A stretch of 64,000 bases of DNA from Phycisphaerales bacterium (GTDB taxonomy: Bacteria > Planctomycetota > Phycisphaerae > Phycisphaerales > UBA1924): positions 1 to 64,000 of the forward strand of contig JAIEOW010000112.1 of the NCBI GenBank assembly GCA_019750095.1, given 5' to 3'. The translations under genes and the position numbers were made by a program. This document shows positions 1 through 7,102 of the stretch, piece by piece. Under the pieces are notes generated by a model. That model saw only the letters and a program-made list of their open reading frames with translations, ran no database searches and had not been told where the DNA came from. Position 1 is the first letter of the stretch. The number at the start of each line of letters is the position of its first letter.

Positions 1-56
1 GCGCCACCCGCTCGCAAATCCTTGCGGCCAAGGCCTTCCGAGCATCCAATCGGGCC

Positions 57-1097
57 TCATAGTTCACGGCGTTGGATACCACCACCTCCTGAGGTGTTGC
101 TGAGCACGTGTCGCCCGATACGCATGGTGCGATGGGCGGGGAACTCTCCGCCCGCAGAGATGATTGGATTGATGCCATTGAACGGCGCGGCGTCCCGAAC
201 CGTGGTGATATCCACATCCAGGTCGCCAGACGCTTTGATGAAGCATGTCGTGAAGCCGCCGATGTTCGGGGGCACGATCCCGCCGGTGTTGATCGAGCCG
301 ACGATCGGCCCCGCCGTCGCCTCGACCTGCCCGATGTAGTCGTTGCCGTCTTGAGGTTGAGTCAGGATGTCGGCATATATCCGACGCCCGCGAATCGAAC
401 CGATGACTTTTGCGGTGAGCGATGCTGGCGTGGCTGCCGTGCCGATGTCGCCGCCAGGGGAATCGACTCCGTAGAACTCGAATCCGGCAAGTACCGTTCC
501 GTTGAATCGGCCGCTGGTACCTGGAACAATTCGTTCGGTTACGCTGCCGGAAAGGACGCCACCGCCGTGGGCGAGCACATCGACGAAAATGTCACCCGTG
601 TGCCCAGCGAGATTGACATTCGTGGTCGCCGTGATGTTCCCGAACTGTGCCGCAGTCAGAAATGCTGGCTGCGTGTCGCTTGTTCCGATTTGCCCTACAC
701 CAATGCACTCCACAACGACTGGGGCGCTCCCAGAAAGTTGCGTAATCTCGCCGACGCGACGAATGTACAAACTAGGATAGTTGGGCGTCTTAATAGCCAC
801 CACCGGCGCAACACCGCCAGAGGCAGCAGTGGCAGTCAACCGAAGATACCGAAGCACGCGTTCGCCCGTGCGACCAGAAACGTTGGCGGGAACGATCTCG
901 AGAATTTGGCCGGGTCCGGTGAACGTAAACGCGATGTTGACCCCGGATTCCGTGGGTCCGAAGTCCTCCTCAACATAGCCGGTGACAGTGATTCCGCCAG
1001 TTGGATTCGTGGATGTGAACAAGTTCTGCCCCCACGCAGGGATGCAGATGGTCATCGTAAGAATGGCACTCCGCACGAAGCTCATAACCTTTGCCAT
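57..1097 (-). CDS. secreted protein of unknown function
   Basis: I do not recognise a family. The 346-aa product starts with a signal peptide (MAKVMSF..., hydrophobic core, cleavage near AWGQ at about residue 24). The rest is Gly/Thr/Val-rich and looks like an extracellular beta-structured protein; there is no transmembrane segment and no PEP-CTERM tail. The start at 1097 is chosen because a strong Shine-Dalgarno (AAGGAGGA) lies 6-7 nt upstream; a longer in-frame start at 1256 would add a non-signal-like leader. Its first 128 nt overlap, in another frame, the 3' end of the upstream gene on the same strand, so the two are probably cotranscribed and translationally linked. Function unknown. Confidence 0.75.
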   Translation of the reverse strand: MAKVMSFVRSAILTMTICIPAWGQNLFTSTNPTGGITVTGYVEEDFGPTESGVNIAFTFTGPGQILEIVPANVSGRTGERVLRYLRLTATAASGGVAPVVAIKTPNYPSLYIRRVGEITQLSGSAPVVVECIGVGQIGTSDTQPAFLTAAQFGNITATTNVNLAGHTGDIFVDVLAHGGGVLSGSVTERIVPGTSGRFNGTVLAGFEFYGVDSPGGDIGTAATPASLTAKVIGSIRGRRIYADILTQPQDGNDYIGQVEATAGPIVGSINTGGIVPPNIGGFTTCFIKASGDLDVDITTVRDAAPFNGINPIISAGGEFPAHRTMRIGRHVLSNTSGGGGIQRREL

Positions 1098-2133
1098 GAC
1101 TGATCCTCCTTCGATATCGCCTGAAAAACACCAAGCCTGCGAACAGCAATCCACATGACGGCGCCGGAATGCTCGATCCCGCGATTCGCAATCCAGCGAC
1201 GCTGCCATTCGTAAACGCAGACACTTCTTGTCCGGAATCCAACAAGTCCCGCGCACCCCAAAGGGGTGAGCCGTACCGAGATCCGCGCATGTACCTCACT
1301 CCGTTGCCTTGAAACTCAATCGCCTCCGTCCACTCAGTTAGTCCGCCAGAACCATCAAAGAGCCCCCAGGGCGACTGAGAGCGCTCGTACGCCCCCACGT
1401 CAATCCACACCTGCGGACTCGGCACGTTCAGCCCCGCACTCGTCTGCCCGCTCAAGAATGGAAGCCCACTGATGGGCAGTTGATCGCTCCGAAGCGGATA
1501 CCGCCAATATCCCTCGACCCCCGGACCAGCCTTGTCGGGATCGAAATAGTTTGCCTTTACCCATTCATCGCGCGAGGGAATCCAGTATCGCGCTCCGGGA
1601 GACCGCGTGGCCTGATCGGATGAGACGCCGGTGGTCGGGTCAGTGATGAAGGTCGATGTGTCATACGCGCCGGATTCAAACGCCCACGGCGCGTCGGCTT
1701 TGTCGTTGTGCAGCCAGTTGCAATACCGGGCGGCCCATCGCCAGGTGATGGCGACTGCTCCGTTTGGATTCTGCACAGGTGACATGACCACGCCGAAACT
1801 GGGTGTGCCGAAAAGGGCACCGCCGAGGAAGTTTGTGTCGAGTGATTGCTGAGGATTCCAGCGGACATAGGCCTGGGCGAACTCAAGGTACTGATTCGCC
1901 GTGAGTTCTGTGCGCGCGATGCGATACTCATTCGCCACGCTTCCGATCGGGCGCGTGGGCGCTTCCTGCGGCGTAGTTGCCCGATTGCCGGGTGCACCGA
2001 TCGTCGAGAACTCGATCCCGTTGCTCGTGGTCACCTGCACACCCGAAGGCGGGGGGGCAAGAAATGGCTGGGCCAGCGTGGCGGGGCTGGTGAGCACAAT
2101 GGACGCGAGCGTCATGACGAGATGCGTACGCAT
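970..2133 (-). CDS. secreted FGE-sulfatase (SUMF1)-like protein with PEP-CTERM-like tail
   Basis: The 387-aa protein has a signal peptide (residues 1-22, ending LAQP), then a formylglycine-generating-enzyme-like fold: 'EYRIARTELTANQYLEF', 'ITWRWAARYCNWL' near 130-142, 'YWIPSRDEWVKANYFD', 'WGLFDGSGGLTEWTEA' and 'RYMRGSRYGSP'. Such domains in planctomycetes are often non-enzymatic surface modules; I see no evidence that it matures sulfatases. Near residue 330 there is a sorting-type tail (SIPAPS, hydrophobic stretch, FFRRYRRR). Unusually, it reads on for about 43 more residues past the Arg cluster through the start of the next gene. The start at 2133 has AAAGGAG upstream. Confidence 0.8.
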   Translation of the reverse strand: MRTHLVMTLASIVLTSPATLAQPFLAPPPSGVQVTTSNGIEFSTIGAPGNRATTPQEAPTRPIGSVANEYRIARTELTANQYLEFAQAYVRWNPQQSLDTNFLGGALFGTPSFGVVMSPVQNPNGAVAITWRWAARYCNWLHNDKADAPWAFESGAYDTSTFITDPTTGVSSDQATRSPGARYWIPSRDEWVKANYFDPDKAGPGVEGYWRYPLRSDQLPISGLPFLSGQTSAGLNVPSPQVWIDVGAYERSQSPWGLFDGSGGLTEWTEAIEFQGNGVRYMRGSRYGSPLWGARDLLDSGQEVSAFTNGSVAGLRIAGSSIPAPSCGLLFAGLVFFRRYRRRISHGKGYELRAECHSYDDHLHPCVGAELVHIHESNWRNHCHRLC

Positions 2134-2308
2134 GGGGACTCCTTTTGATACGACGATCGGTTGCGTGCGTTGCTTGCGCTTGAGCATTTCGTGTGATCTT
2201 TGCGCGGGCGAGAGGGGATGGCACAAGCGGTGGGGAATGCCACGTGCCAGCGGTCTCTCAACTCACCGACTTTGCAATGCCACAGTCAGTGGCACAATCC
2301 ACGCCGAT

Positions 2309-4024
2309 CTAGCGGTCGATTCGCGTCACACCCAACTCTTCCTCAGCAATCTCCGCCTCGGCCCGATCCCCAGCCCCCGTCACATTCGCATGCACAGGCC
2401 GCGTCCGCACCACGATTCGCGGCTTCGCTTCAGTCTCCGCCTTGACGGCCGGTCCGGCTTTCTGAGCCGCGCCACCCGTGCCCAGTTTCTTCTCCCCGCT
2501 CCCTGCGTGCGAGCTGCGCTCGTGCACCGCCGCATTGCGGCCGTCGTCGGTCACCTGATACACCATGCCGATCGTCGTCTCCGCTTCGCCGAGCAGCAGG
2601 CGATTCACAAGTTCCACACCTTGCATCAGCGTGTGGTCGGTGTTGCTCACCTCGTACTTCCACATGCCGAACCGGCCGCGGCTGTAGATATCCCGCTCTT
2701 CCAGCCACTGAATCACCTGGCTCAGAATCTCATCCCGCTCCACGCTCGGCGTCGGATAGCTGTAATCCGCGTAATAGCACCAGCGGCTCACGATGTTCGC
2801 TCGCTCGCCCTTCTCCAGCAGCCCCGCGTTCTCCAGGCCGGTGATGCAATCCTCCACCACCGCGTCGGGGTTCTTGCCCTCGTTGCCCGGCGTCGCCTTG
2901 TACGCGCTCTCGCTCACCTCGCACAACAGCGAGTAGTAGTTGTCCTTGTCCGGCGTCATGTTGGGCGAGTAGTTGCTCAGATACGTCACCCGATAGAACG
3001 GGCAGTTGTCCTCGGGGAAGTACATCCAGCTCTTGGTGTCCGGCGTCCCGCCACCCGGCGTGCGGCTCTTGAGTCCGATGCCCACCATGTACCCGGATGA
3101 ATGCTTGAGCTGCTGAGCCGTCGCTCGCAACGCTCCGGGCACCTCGCCCGAAAGGATGTCGCGATACAGCACGTCCAGCGGCATCGCGCTGATCAGCACG
3201 TCATACCGCTCTTCGCGCCCCGACGCGAATCGCACGACTTTCTCGTCCACGTCGATGCTCACCACGCGCTCGTTCAGGACGATGTGGCCGGGTGTCGGTC
3301 CAGCTTCTTGAGACCCGAGACCCGAAACCCGAGACCCGTCCTCATATCCAAGCGCCCGATCGAATCGCGCGTAAAACTCCCCCGTGCCCCCCTTGAGCGG
3401 GAACTTGAACTGGTTGTTGGGCCCCCACCCAAAGTCGTCGCTCCCCAGCAGGATGTTCTTGAGGGCTCGATCGATGTCGATCACCGCCACACGCTCGCCG
3501 ATCCACTGCTTGTTCATCATCTCCGGCGGGTGCGCCCAGACCTTGAAGTTGTACGGCCGCATGAAGTGCTTGGCGATCCCCTCGCCAAACACCGCATCGA
3601 TGAACTCGCCAAAGTTCTTCGCCATCGCCGGCGACGCGATCTTGCCCTTGCCCGACTGGGCCTTGATGAGCCCGCTCATGCACTCATACGCCGCCTGCTT
3701 GGGCAGATACCGGATGTTGTTCTGGAACGGATAGGGCACCCAGGTCTCGAACATCCGCACCCAGCTCTCGCGGTTGTTGAGGGTGAAGTCCTTGCCCATC
3801 AACGTGTCAAAGCACTGGTCGTAATAGGCATAGTGGCTGAACATCACGTGCCCGCCGATGTCCCACGTGAAGCCCTGCGGATCGACAAAGCTGTGCGCCA
3901 GCCCCCCGATGTACGGGTGGCGGTCAAAGATCTTGAAGTTGGTGTACCCGAGCTCCTTCAGCCGGTACGCGGCCCCCAGACCCGTCGGCCCCGCCCCGAT
4001 GATCACGATCTTCGGCTCAGACAT
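2309..4024 (-). CDS. FAD-dependent oxidoreductase, UDP-galactopyranose mutase / amine-oxidase-like
   Basis: 571 aa. The N-terminus is a dinucleotide-binding fold (IVIIGAGPTGLGAAYRL, residues 6-22) followed by 'DRHPYIGGLAHSF' and 'DIGGHVMFSHY', typical of the UDP-galactopyranose mutase / protoporphyrinogen-oxidase-like flavoproteins. 'YPFQNNIRYLP' and 'FPLKGGTGEFYARF' also fit that group, which is often tied to surface polysaccharide synthesis; the exact substrate cannot be read. Start 4024 places the FAD motif six residues in; a start at 4072 is possible. A stretch encoding 'EDGSRVSGLGSQEAG' (3311-3338) is a tandem heptanucleotide array, and the last ~80 residues are Ala/Glu/Gly-rich low complexity, both probably non-catalytic additions. 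Confidence 0.8.
   Translation of the reverse strand: MSEPKIVIIGAGPTGLGAAYRLKELGYTNFKIFDRHPYIGGLAHSFVDPQGFTWDIGGHVMFSHYAYYDQCFDTLMGKDFTLNNRESWVRMFETWVPYPFQNNIRYLPKQAAYECMSGLIKAQSGKGKIASPAMAKNFGEFIDAVFGEGIAKHFMRPYNFKVWAHPPEMMNKQWIGERVAVIDIDRALKNILLGSDDFGWGPNNQFKFPLKGGTGEFYARFDRALGYEDGSRVSGLGSQEAGPTPGHIVLNERVVSIDVDEKVVRFASGREERYDVLISAMPLDVLYRDILSGEVPGALRATAQQLKHSSGYMVGIGLKSRTPGGGTPDTKSWMYFPEDNCPFYRVTYLSNYSPNMTPDKDNYYSLLCEVSESAYKATPGNEGKNPDAVVEDCITGLENAGLLEKGERANIVSRWCYYADYSYPTPSVERDEILSQVIQWLEERDIYSRGRFGMWKYEVSNTDHTLMQGVELVNRLLLGEAETTIGMVYQVTDDGRNAAVHERSSHAGSGEKKLGTGGAAQKAGPAVKAETEAKPRIVVRTRPVHANVTGAGDRAEAEIAEEELGVTRIDR
3311..3338. repeat. heptanucleotide tandem repeat inside a coding region
   Basis: Four consecutive 7-nt units (AGACCCG, AGACCCG, AAACCCG, AGACCCG on the plus strand). 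It lies in the middle of the flavoprotein gene and encodes a Gly/Ser-rich loop, keeping the reading frame. Confidence 0.85.
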
Positions 4025-4501
4025 TCGCAGGCACACTCCAAACAACCAATCCCACACCCCCGACCAGGCCATGAAGAAGGCCAGAACAGTAGTCTGGCCG
4101 GGTCAATACGCACCCGGTTGGGGTATCCTTGCGGGTCGGCCCCGGATGAGACGATTTCTGCGCTCTGAGAAGAGGCTCCCCCATCAAGCCGGGAGAGGAC
4201 GACCAAGATTTACGCCCCTCTTTCAAGTGGATGACCTCAGAGGGTCGAATGACTCCCCCTGAGATCGGGCCCTGTTCGACAGAACTGGTCTGGCCAGCGA
4301 CGGCCAGGGTACCGAGGTGATCCAGGCCGCAAGGTTCAACAGGGAAAAGCAATCCCTGAGTCTGGCGGCCGAACTCACCACCGGTTGTGGGGCCTACTCT
4401 ACTTTGTGAGGCCCGCCCATCGTTCCTGATTGAGGATGTTGGACCGGTTGGATTGCACGCCACGTTGACCCCATGCGATGCAGACCGGAGGAAGCCACGC
4501 T
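4025..4501. other. long divergent intergenic region
   Basis: 477 bp between the divergent flavoprotein and LuxR-type genes. Open frames here are weak and lack family features. The LuxR-proximal half is dense in inverted repeats (see the entry at 4236-4414); the flavoprotein-proximal half has CCCGG near 4140 and CCGGG near 4190 that could pair. Promoters for both genes must lie here, but I could not assign clear -35/-10 pairs. Confidence 0.5.
4236..4414 (+). ncRNA. candidate structured RNA or leader (nested hairpins)
   Basis: Seen: CTCAG/CTGAG hairpin (4236-4263); CTGGCC/GGCCAG perfect 6-bp hairpin (4290-4307); a layered structure in which ACCGaGGTGA (4311-4320) pairs with TCACCaCCGGT (4375-4385), enclosing GGCCGC/GCGGCC (4325-4330, 4365-4370), which encloses CAGGGA/TCCCTG (4340-4345, 4353-4358); then GGGCCT/AGGCCC (4390-4414). 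It ends about 90 nt before the LuxR gene. I compared it by eye with common riboswitch and housekeeping RNA motifs and found no match. It could be a regulatory leader, an independent RNA, or DNA-level repeats; strand is an inference from proximity. Confidence 0.4.
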
Positions 4502-5428
4502 ATGCAGACATTGACGCGCGAAACCTTGCAGTCATTCCGAGCGGTCGCCAAGGCCTCAGAGAACATCTGCGCACTTCCTGCGGTTGCCACCCAGGATTGG
4601 TGTGATCGAGCGGCCCAAGCAATCCTGGCGATCGCCCAGCCGGCGGTCGCCGTGACGATGATCGCCCAGGTCGACGAGCGGGGCGTCGTGGTTCGCCAGG
4701 AAGCCACCGGGGTTGCGGGGGTGTACGTCGCCGATGTGACGATCAATGTTGGTCGCTCGCAGTCTTCCCCGGCATTGATTGCCATCGATCCAAATGATTC
4801 GAATCTGGTCCAGGTTCGCACGGCTCTTGCCCAGGCGCGAGACCTTGGCTGGCAGCCCGCCGGACTTGGTGGGTCGTACAAGGCCGCCCCGGCCGAGCGG
4901 TTTGGGGTGAACATCCTGGACGCCGGCAACTCGGTGGTGAAGCGGTGGAACGCGTATCGCCTGCAGGGACTTTTGCTGGCCGCGGTCAGCATCGGGCCGG
5001 GCGGGCGGATGCTGACGATCGAACTGGGCAGCTCGAACGTGGCCCTGGGCGAGGCCGAGGCGGCGGCGCTGGAATCGGTCCTGCCGCTCCTGGCCAAGCG
5101 GGCGACGCTGGCGCTCGGGACGGATGCGAGCGAGGCGTCGCACTGGCTGACCTCGCGTGAACAGATGATCCTGCAGCACCTTCTGCTGGGCAAGAGCGTG
5201 CGCGAGATCGCCGAGGAACTTGGTCGTAGCCCGCACACGGTGCACGACCATGTGAAGAGCCTGCACCGGAAGCTGAACGCGTCGAGCCGAGGCGAGCTGG
5301 TGGCCAAGGCGCTCGGATACACCGAGGTGAAGCCGGCCCAGTTTGAAGAGGGCGAGATCGCACCCGAGGGGCAGACGCCGACGATCCACGTTCGGCCGCA
5401 GGGCAAGGCGAGCGAGCCGACGGGGTGA
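4502..5428 (+). CDS. LuxR-type HTH transcriptional regulator
   Basis: 308 aa. The C-terminal part (about residues 215-285) is a LuxR/GerE DNA-binding domain: 'LTSREQMILQHLLLGKSVREIAEELGRSPHTVHDHVKSLHRKLNASSRGEL' in structure, with the recognition helix at 'SPHTVHDHVKSLHRKL'. The N-terminal ~210 residues have no motif I can name; the pattern resembles a GAF-like sensory fold, which is a guess. The start at 4502 is preferred over an in-frame ATG at 4478 because GGAGGAAG sits 7-8 nt before it. It stands alone behind a hairpin-rich leader. No receiver domain is visible, so it is not a classical NarL-type response regulator. Confidence 0.85.
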   Translation: MQTLTRETLQSFRAVAKASENICALPAVATQDWCDRAAQAILAIAQPAVAVTMIAQVDERGVVVRQEATGVAGVYVADVTINVGRSQSSPALIAIDPNDSNLVQVRTALAQARDLGWQPAGLGGSYKAAPAERFGVNILDAGNSVVKRWNAYRLQGLLLAAVSIGPGGRMLTIELGSSNVALGEAEAAALESVLPLLAKRATLALGTDASEASHWLTSREQMILQHLLLGKSVREIAEELGRSPHTVHDHVKSLHRKLNASSRGELVAKALGYTEVKPAQFEEGEIAPEGQTPTIHVRPQGKASEPTG

Positions 5429-5429
5429 G

Positions 5430-5490
5430 ACTCTTCTTTTCCGGGCTCGCACGGTGCCCGGGCTGGCGCCCGGGCCTCGGATTGAAGAGT
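5430..5490. repeat. dispersed hairpin element, copy A
   Basis: Outer arms ACTCTTC (5430-5436) and GAAGAGT (5484-5490) flank a core at 5453-5478 that is 23/26 identical to the arm of the elements at 36445 and 47464 (reverse orientation for those arms) and is followed by the shared CCTCGGATTGA. It lies just after the LuxR gene. Confidence 0.6.
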
Positions 5491-5494
5491 GAAC

Positions 5495-5500
5495 TATGCT
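5495..5500 (+). promoter_or_regulatory. -10 box of a likely leaderless transcript
   Basis: TATGCT ends 7 nt before the ATG at 5508; no Shine-Dalgarno precedes that start. No convincing -35 was found. Confidence 0.4.
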
Positions 5501-5507
5501 TGGGGCG

Positions 5508-5759
5508 ATGAGCTCACTCCTTGATCAGTATCGCGTGGGGCAGCGGGTGCGTGTGACGCAGCAGACGCCGCGGCTGTCCGGCGCGTTTATCACGACCGTC
5601 GAGGGCATCGTGCAGCGCTTCGGCGCGCAGAAGACCGGGTCGTGGTTCGCCCACAGCAAGGACGACAAGCTGTGGATGGATCGCCTGGAACTCCGCAAGG
5701 ACGACGGCGAGATCATCATTCTGAATCTAGATCGCTACAGCCACGTGGAGCCGCTGTGA
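5508..5759 (+). CDS. small conserved-looking protein of unknown function
   Basis: 83 aa, MSSLLDQYRVGQRV..., soluble, with a mixed beta-strand pattern ('VGQRVRVTQQTPRL', 'TTVEGIVQRFG', 'GSWFAHSKDDKLWMDRLELRKDDGEIIILNLD'), reminiscent of small SH3-like or RNA-binding barrels, though I cannot name the family. An in-frame ATG at 5496 would add four residues but falls inside the likely -10 box. Its stop codon overlaps the GTG start of the next gene (GTGA), indicating translational coupling with the M16-type protein. Confidence 0.7.
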   Translation: MSSLLDQYRVGQRVRVTQQTPRLSGAFITTVEGIVQRFGAQKTGSWFAHSKDDKLWMDRLELRKDDGEIIILNLDRYSHVEPL

Positions 5760-7036
5760 GCCGCGGGATCCACGTACGGATGCTCGCCTGCGGCATGCCG
5801 CTCATCATGGAGCACATGCCTGCGGTGCGCTCGGTCGGTGTCACGTGGCTCACTCCGGCGGGCTCAGCGACCGATCCTGATGATCGCCAGGGACTGTCGA
5901 CGATGTGGGCCGAGCTGGTGCTGCGCGGCGCGGGTGAGCTCGGCTCTCGCCAGCAGGCCGACGTGATGGACAAGCTGGGCATGAGCCGCTCGGCGGATGC
6001 GAGCACTCTGCACCTTCGGCTGAGCTTCACGCTGCTCGGAGAACGCCTGCCGCAGGCCTTGCCGCGGATCGTGGATATGGTCTGCCAGCCGCGGATGGAC
6101 GAAGACGCGATCGAACCGACGCGGGACCTTGCGCTGCAGGCACTCGAAGGGTTGAAGGATGATCCGCAGGAGCGGGCGATCCTGACGCTGCGAGATCGGC
6201 ACAATCCGCCGCCACTGAATCGCAGCGGCATGGGCACGGAGGAATCGCTCACCGCGATCACCCGACAAGACCTTGTTGATGGATGGTCTCGGCGCGTGCG
6301 GCCAACGATCTCGGGTGGGGTCGGCGGATCGATCCTGGCCATCGCCGGTGATCTTGAGAGCGCGGGCGGACCACACAGCATCGGCGTGCAGATCGATGAA
6401 CTGCTGCGATCCTGGACCGGCGCGGCGGAACCGATCCGAATCGGCACGAGCGCGACGCGCGGGTCGTATCACCATCTGAACGACAAATCTTCGCAGGTGC
6501 AGGTGGTGCTGATGCACGATGCGCCCGCCGAGCCGAGCGCGGAGAGCAAGCTGGAGCGGATCGTCGCCTCGGTGCTCTCGGGCGGCATGGCGTCACGGCT
6601 GTTTGCCGAGGTGCGCGAGAAGCGCGGGTTGTGCTACGCCGTGAGCGAGAGCTACGCCGCCGAACGCGATTACGGGCGATGCCTGGCGTATGTCGGCACG
6701 ACCCCCGAACGCGCCCAGGAATCGCTGGATGTGCTCATGGGCGAGCTTCGTCGGATCAACACGCCCGAGGGCAAGGTCACGGCGGAGGAACTGCAGCGGG
6801 CGCTCGTGGGGATTCGCTCATCACTGGTGTTCAGCGGCGAGTCCACCGGGGCGCGGGCCTCGGCGCTGGCCGGAGATCAGCACCGGCTCGGGCGACCCAG
6901 AACGCTGGATGAGATCATCGCCCAGTATGAGAAGATCACACTGGATGAGGTGAATGCGTATCTCGCTCGGCGGACGCTTGGGGCGGTGACGATTGTCACG
7001 CTGGGGCCGGGGGAGTTGAAGGCGCCCGGGGCGTAA
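5756..7036 (+). CDS. M16 (insulinase) family protein lacking the zinc-binding motif
   Basis: 426 aa. The N-terminal 'GMPLIMEHMPAVRSVGVTWLTPAGSATD' matches the M16 start (NGL...V...P...VSV...AGS), and the C-terminal half has the M16 signature 'GGMASRLFAEVREKRGLCYAVSESY'. The catalytic inverted zinc motif HxxEH should lie at residues 49-53, but the sequence there is T-M-W-A-E, so all three ligands are lost. Like the non-catalytic alpha-type M16 subunits, it may act as a partner of an active subunit elsewhere or in a pterin/quinone-type maturation complex; no active partner is nearby. The start is GTG 5756, overlapping the preceding stop; an ATG at 5780 is an alternative. Confidence 0.85.
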   Translation: MSRGIHVRMLACGMPLIMEHMPAVRSVGVTWLTPAGSATDPDDRQGLSTMWAELVLRGAGELGSRQQADVMDKLGMSRSADASTLHLRLSFTLLGERLPQALPRIVDMVCQPRMDEDAIEPTRDLALQALEGLKDDPQERAILTLRDRHNPPPLNRSGMGTEESLTAITRQDLVDGWSRRVRPTISGGVGGSILAIAGDLESAGGPHSIGVQIDELLRSWTGAAEPIRIGTSATRGSYHHLNDKSSQVQVVLMHDAPAEPSAESKLERIVASVLSGGMASRLFAEVREKRGLCYAVSESYAAERDYGRCLAYVGTTPERAQESLDVLMGELRRINTPEGKVTAEELQRALVGIRSSLVFSGESTGARASALAGDQHRLGRPRTLDEIIAQYEKITLDEVNAYLARRTLGAVTIVTLGPGELKAPGA

Positions 7037-7102
7037 GTGGGCAGACCATAGACATCGCCACGCGGAGCGTGGCGGTACCCGGGGACGTACACTCGATCCG
7101 CC

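Noticed and set aside
4236-4414. Hairpin region considered as SRP RNA, RNase P RNA, tmRNA or a cobalamin/TPP riboswitch
   Set aside because: None of the conserved core motifs of those RNAs could be found on either strand.
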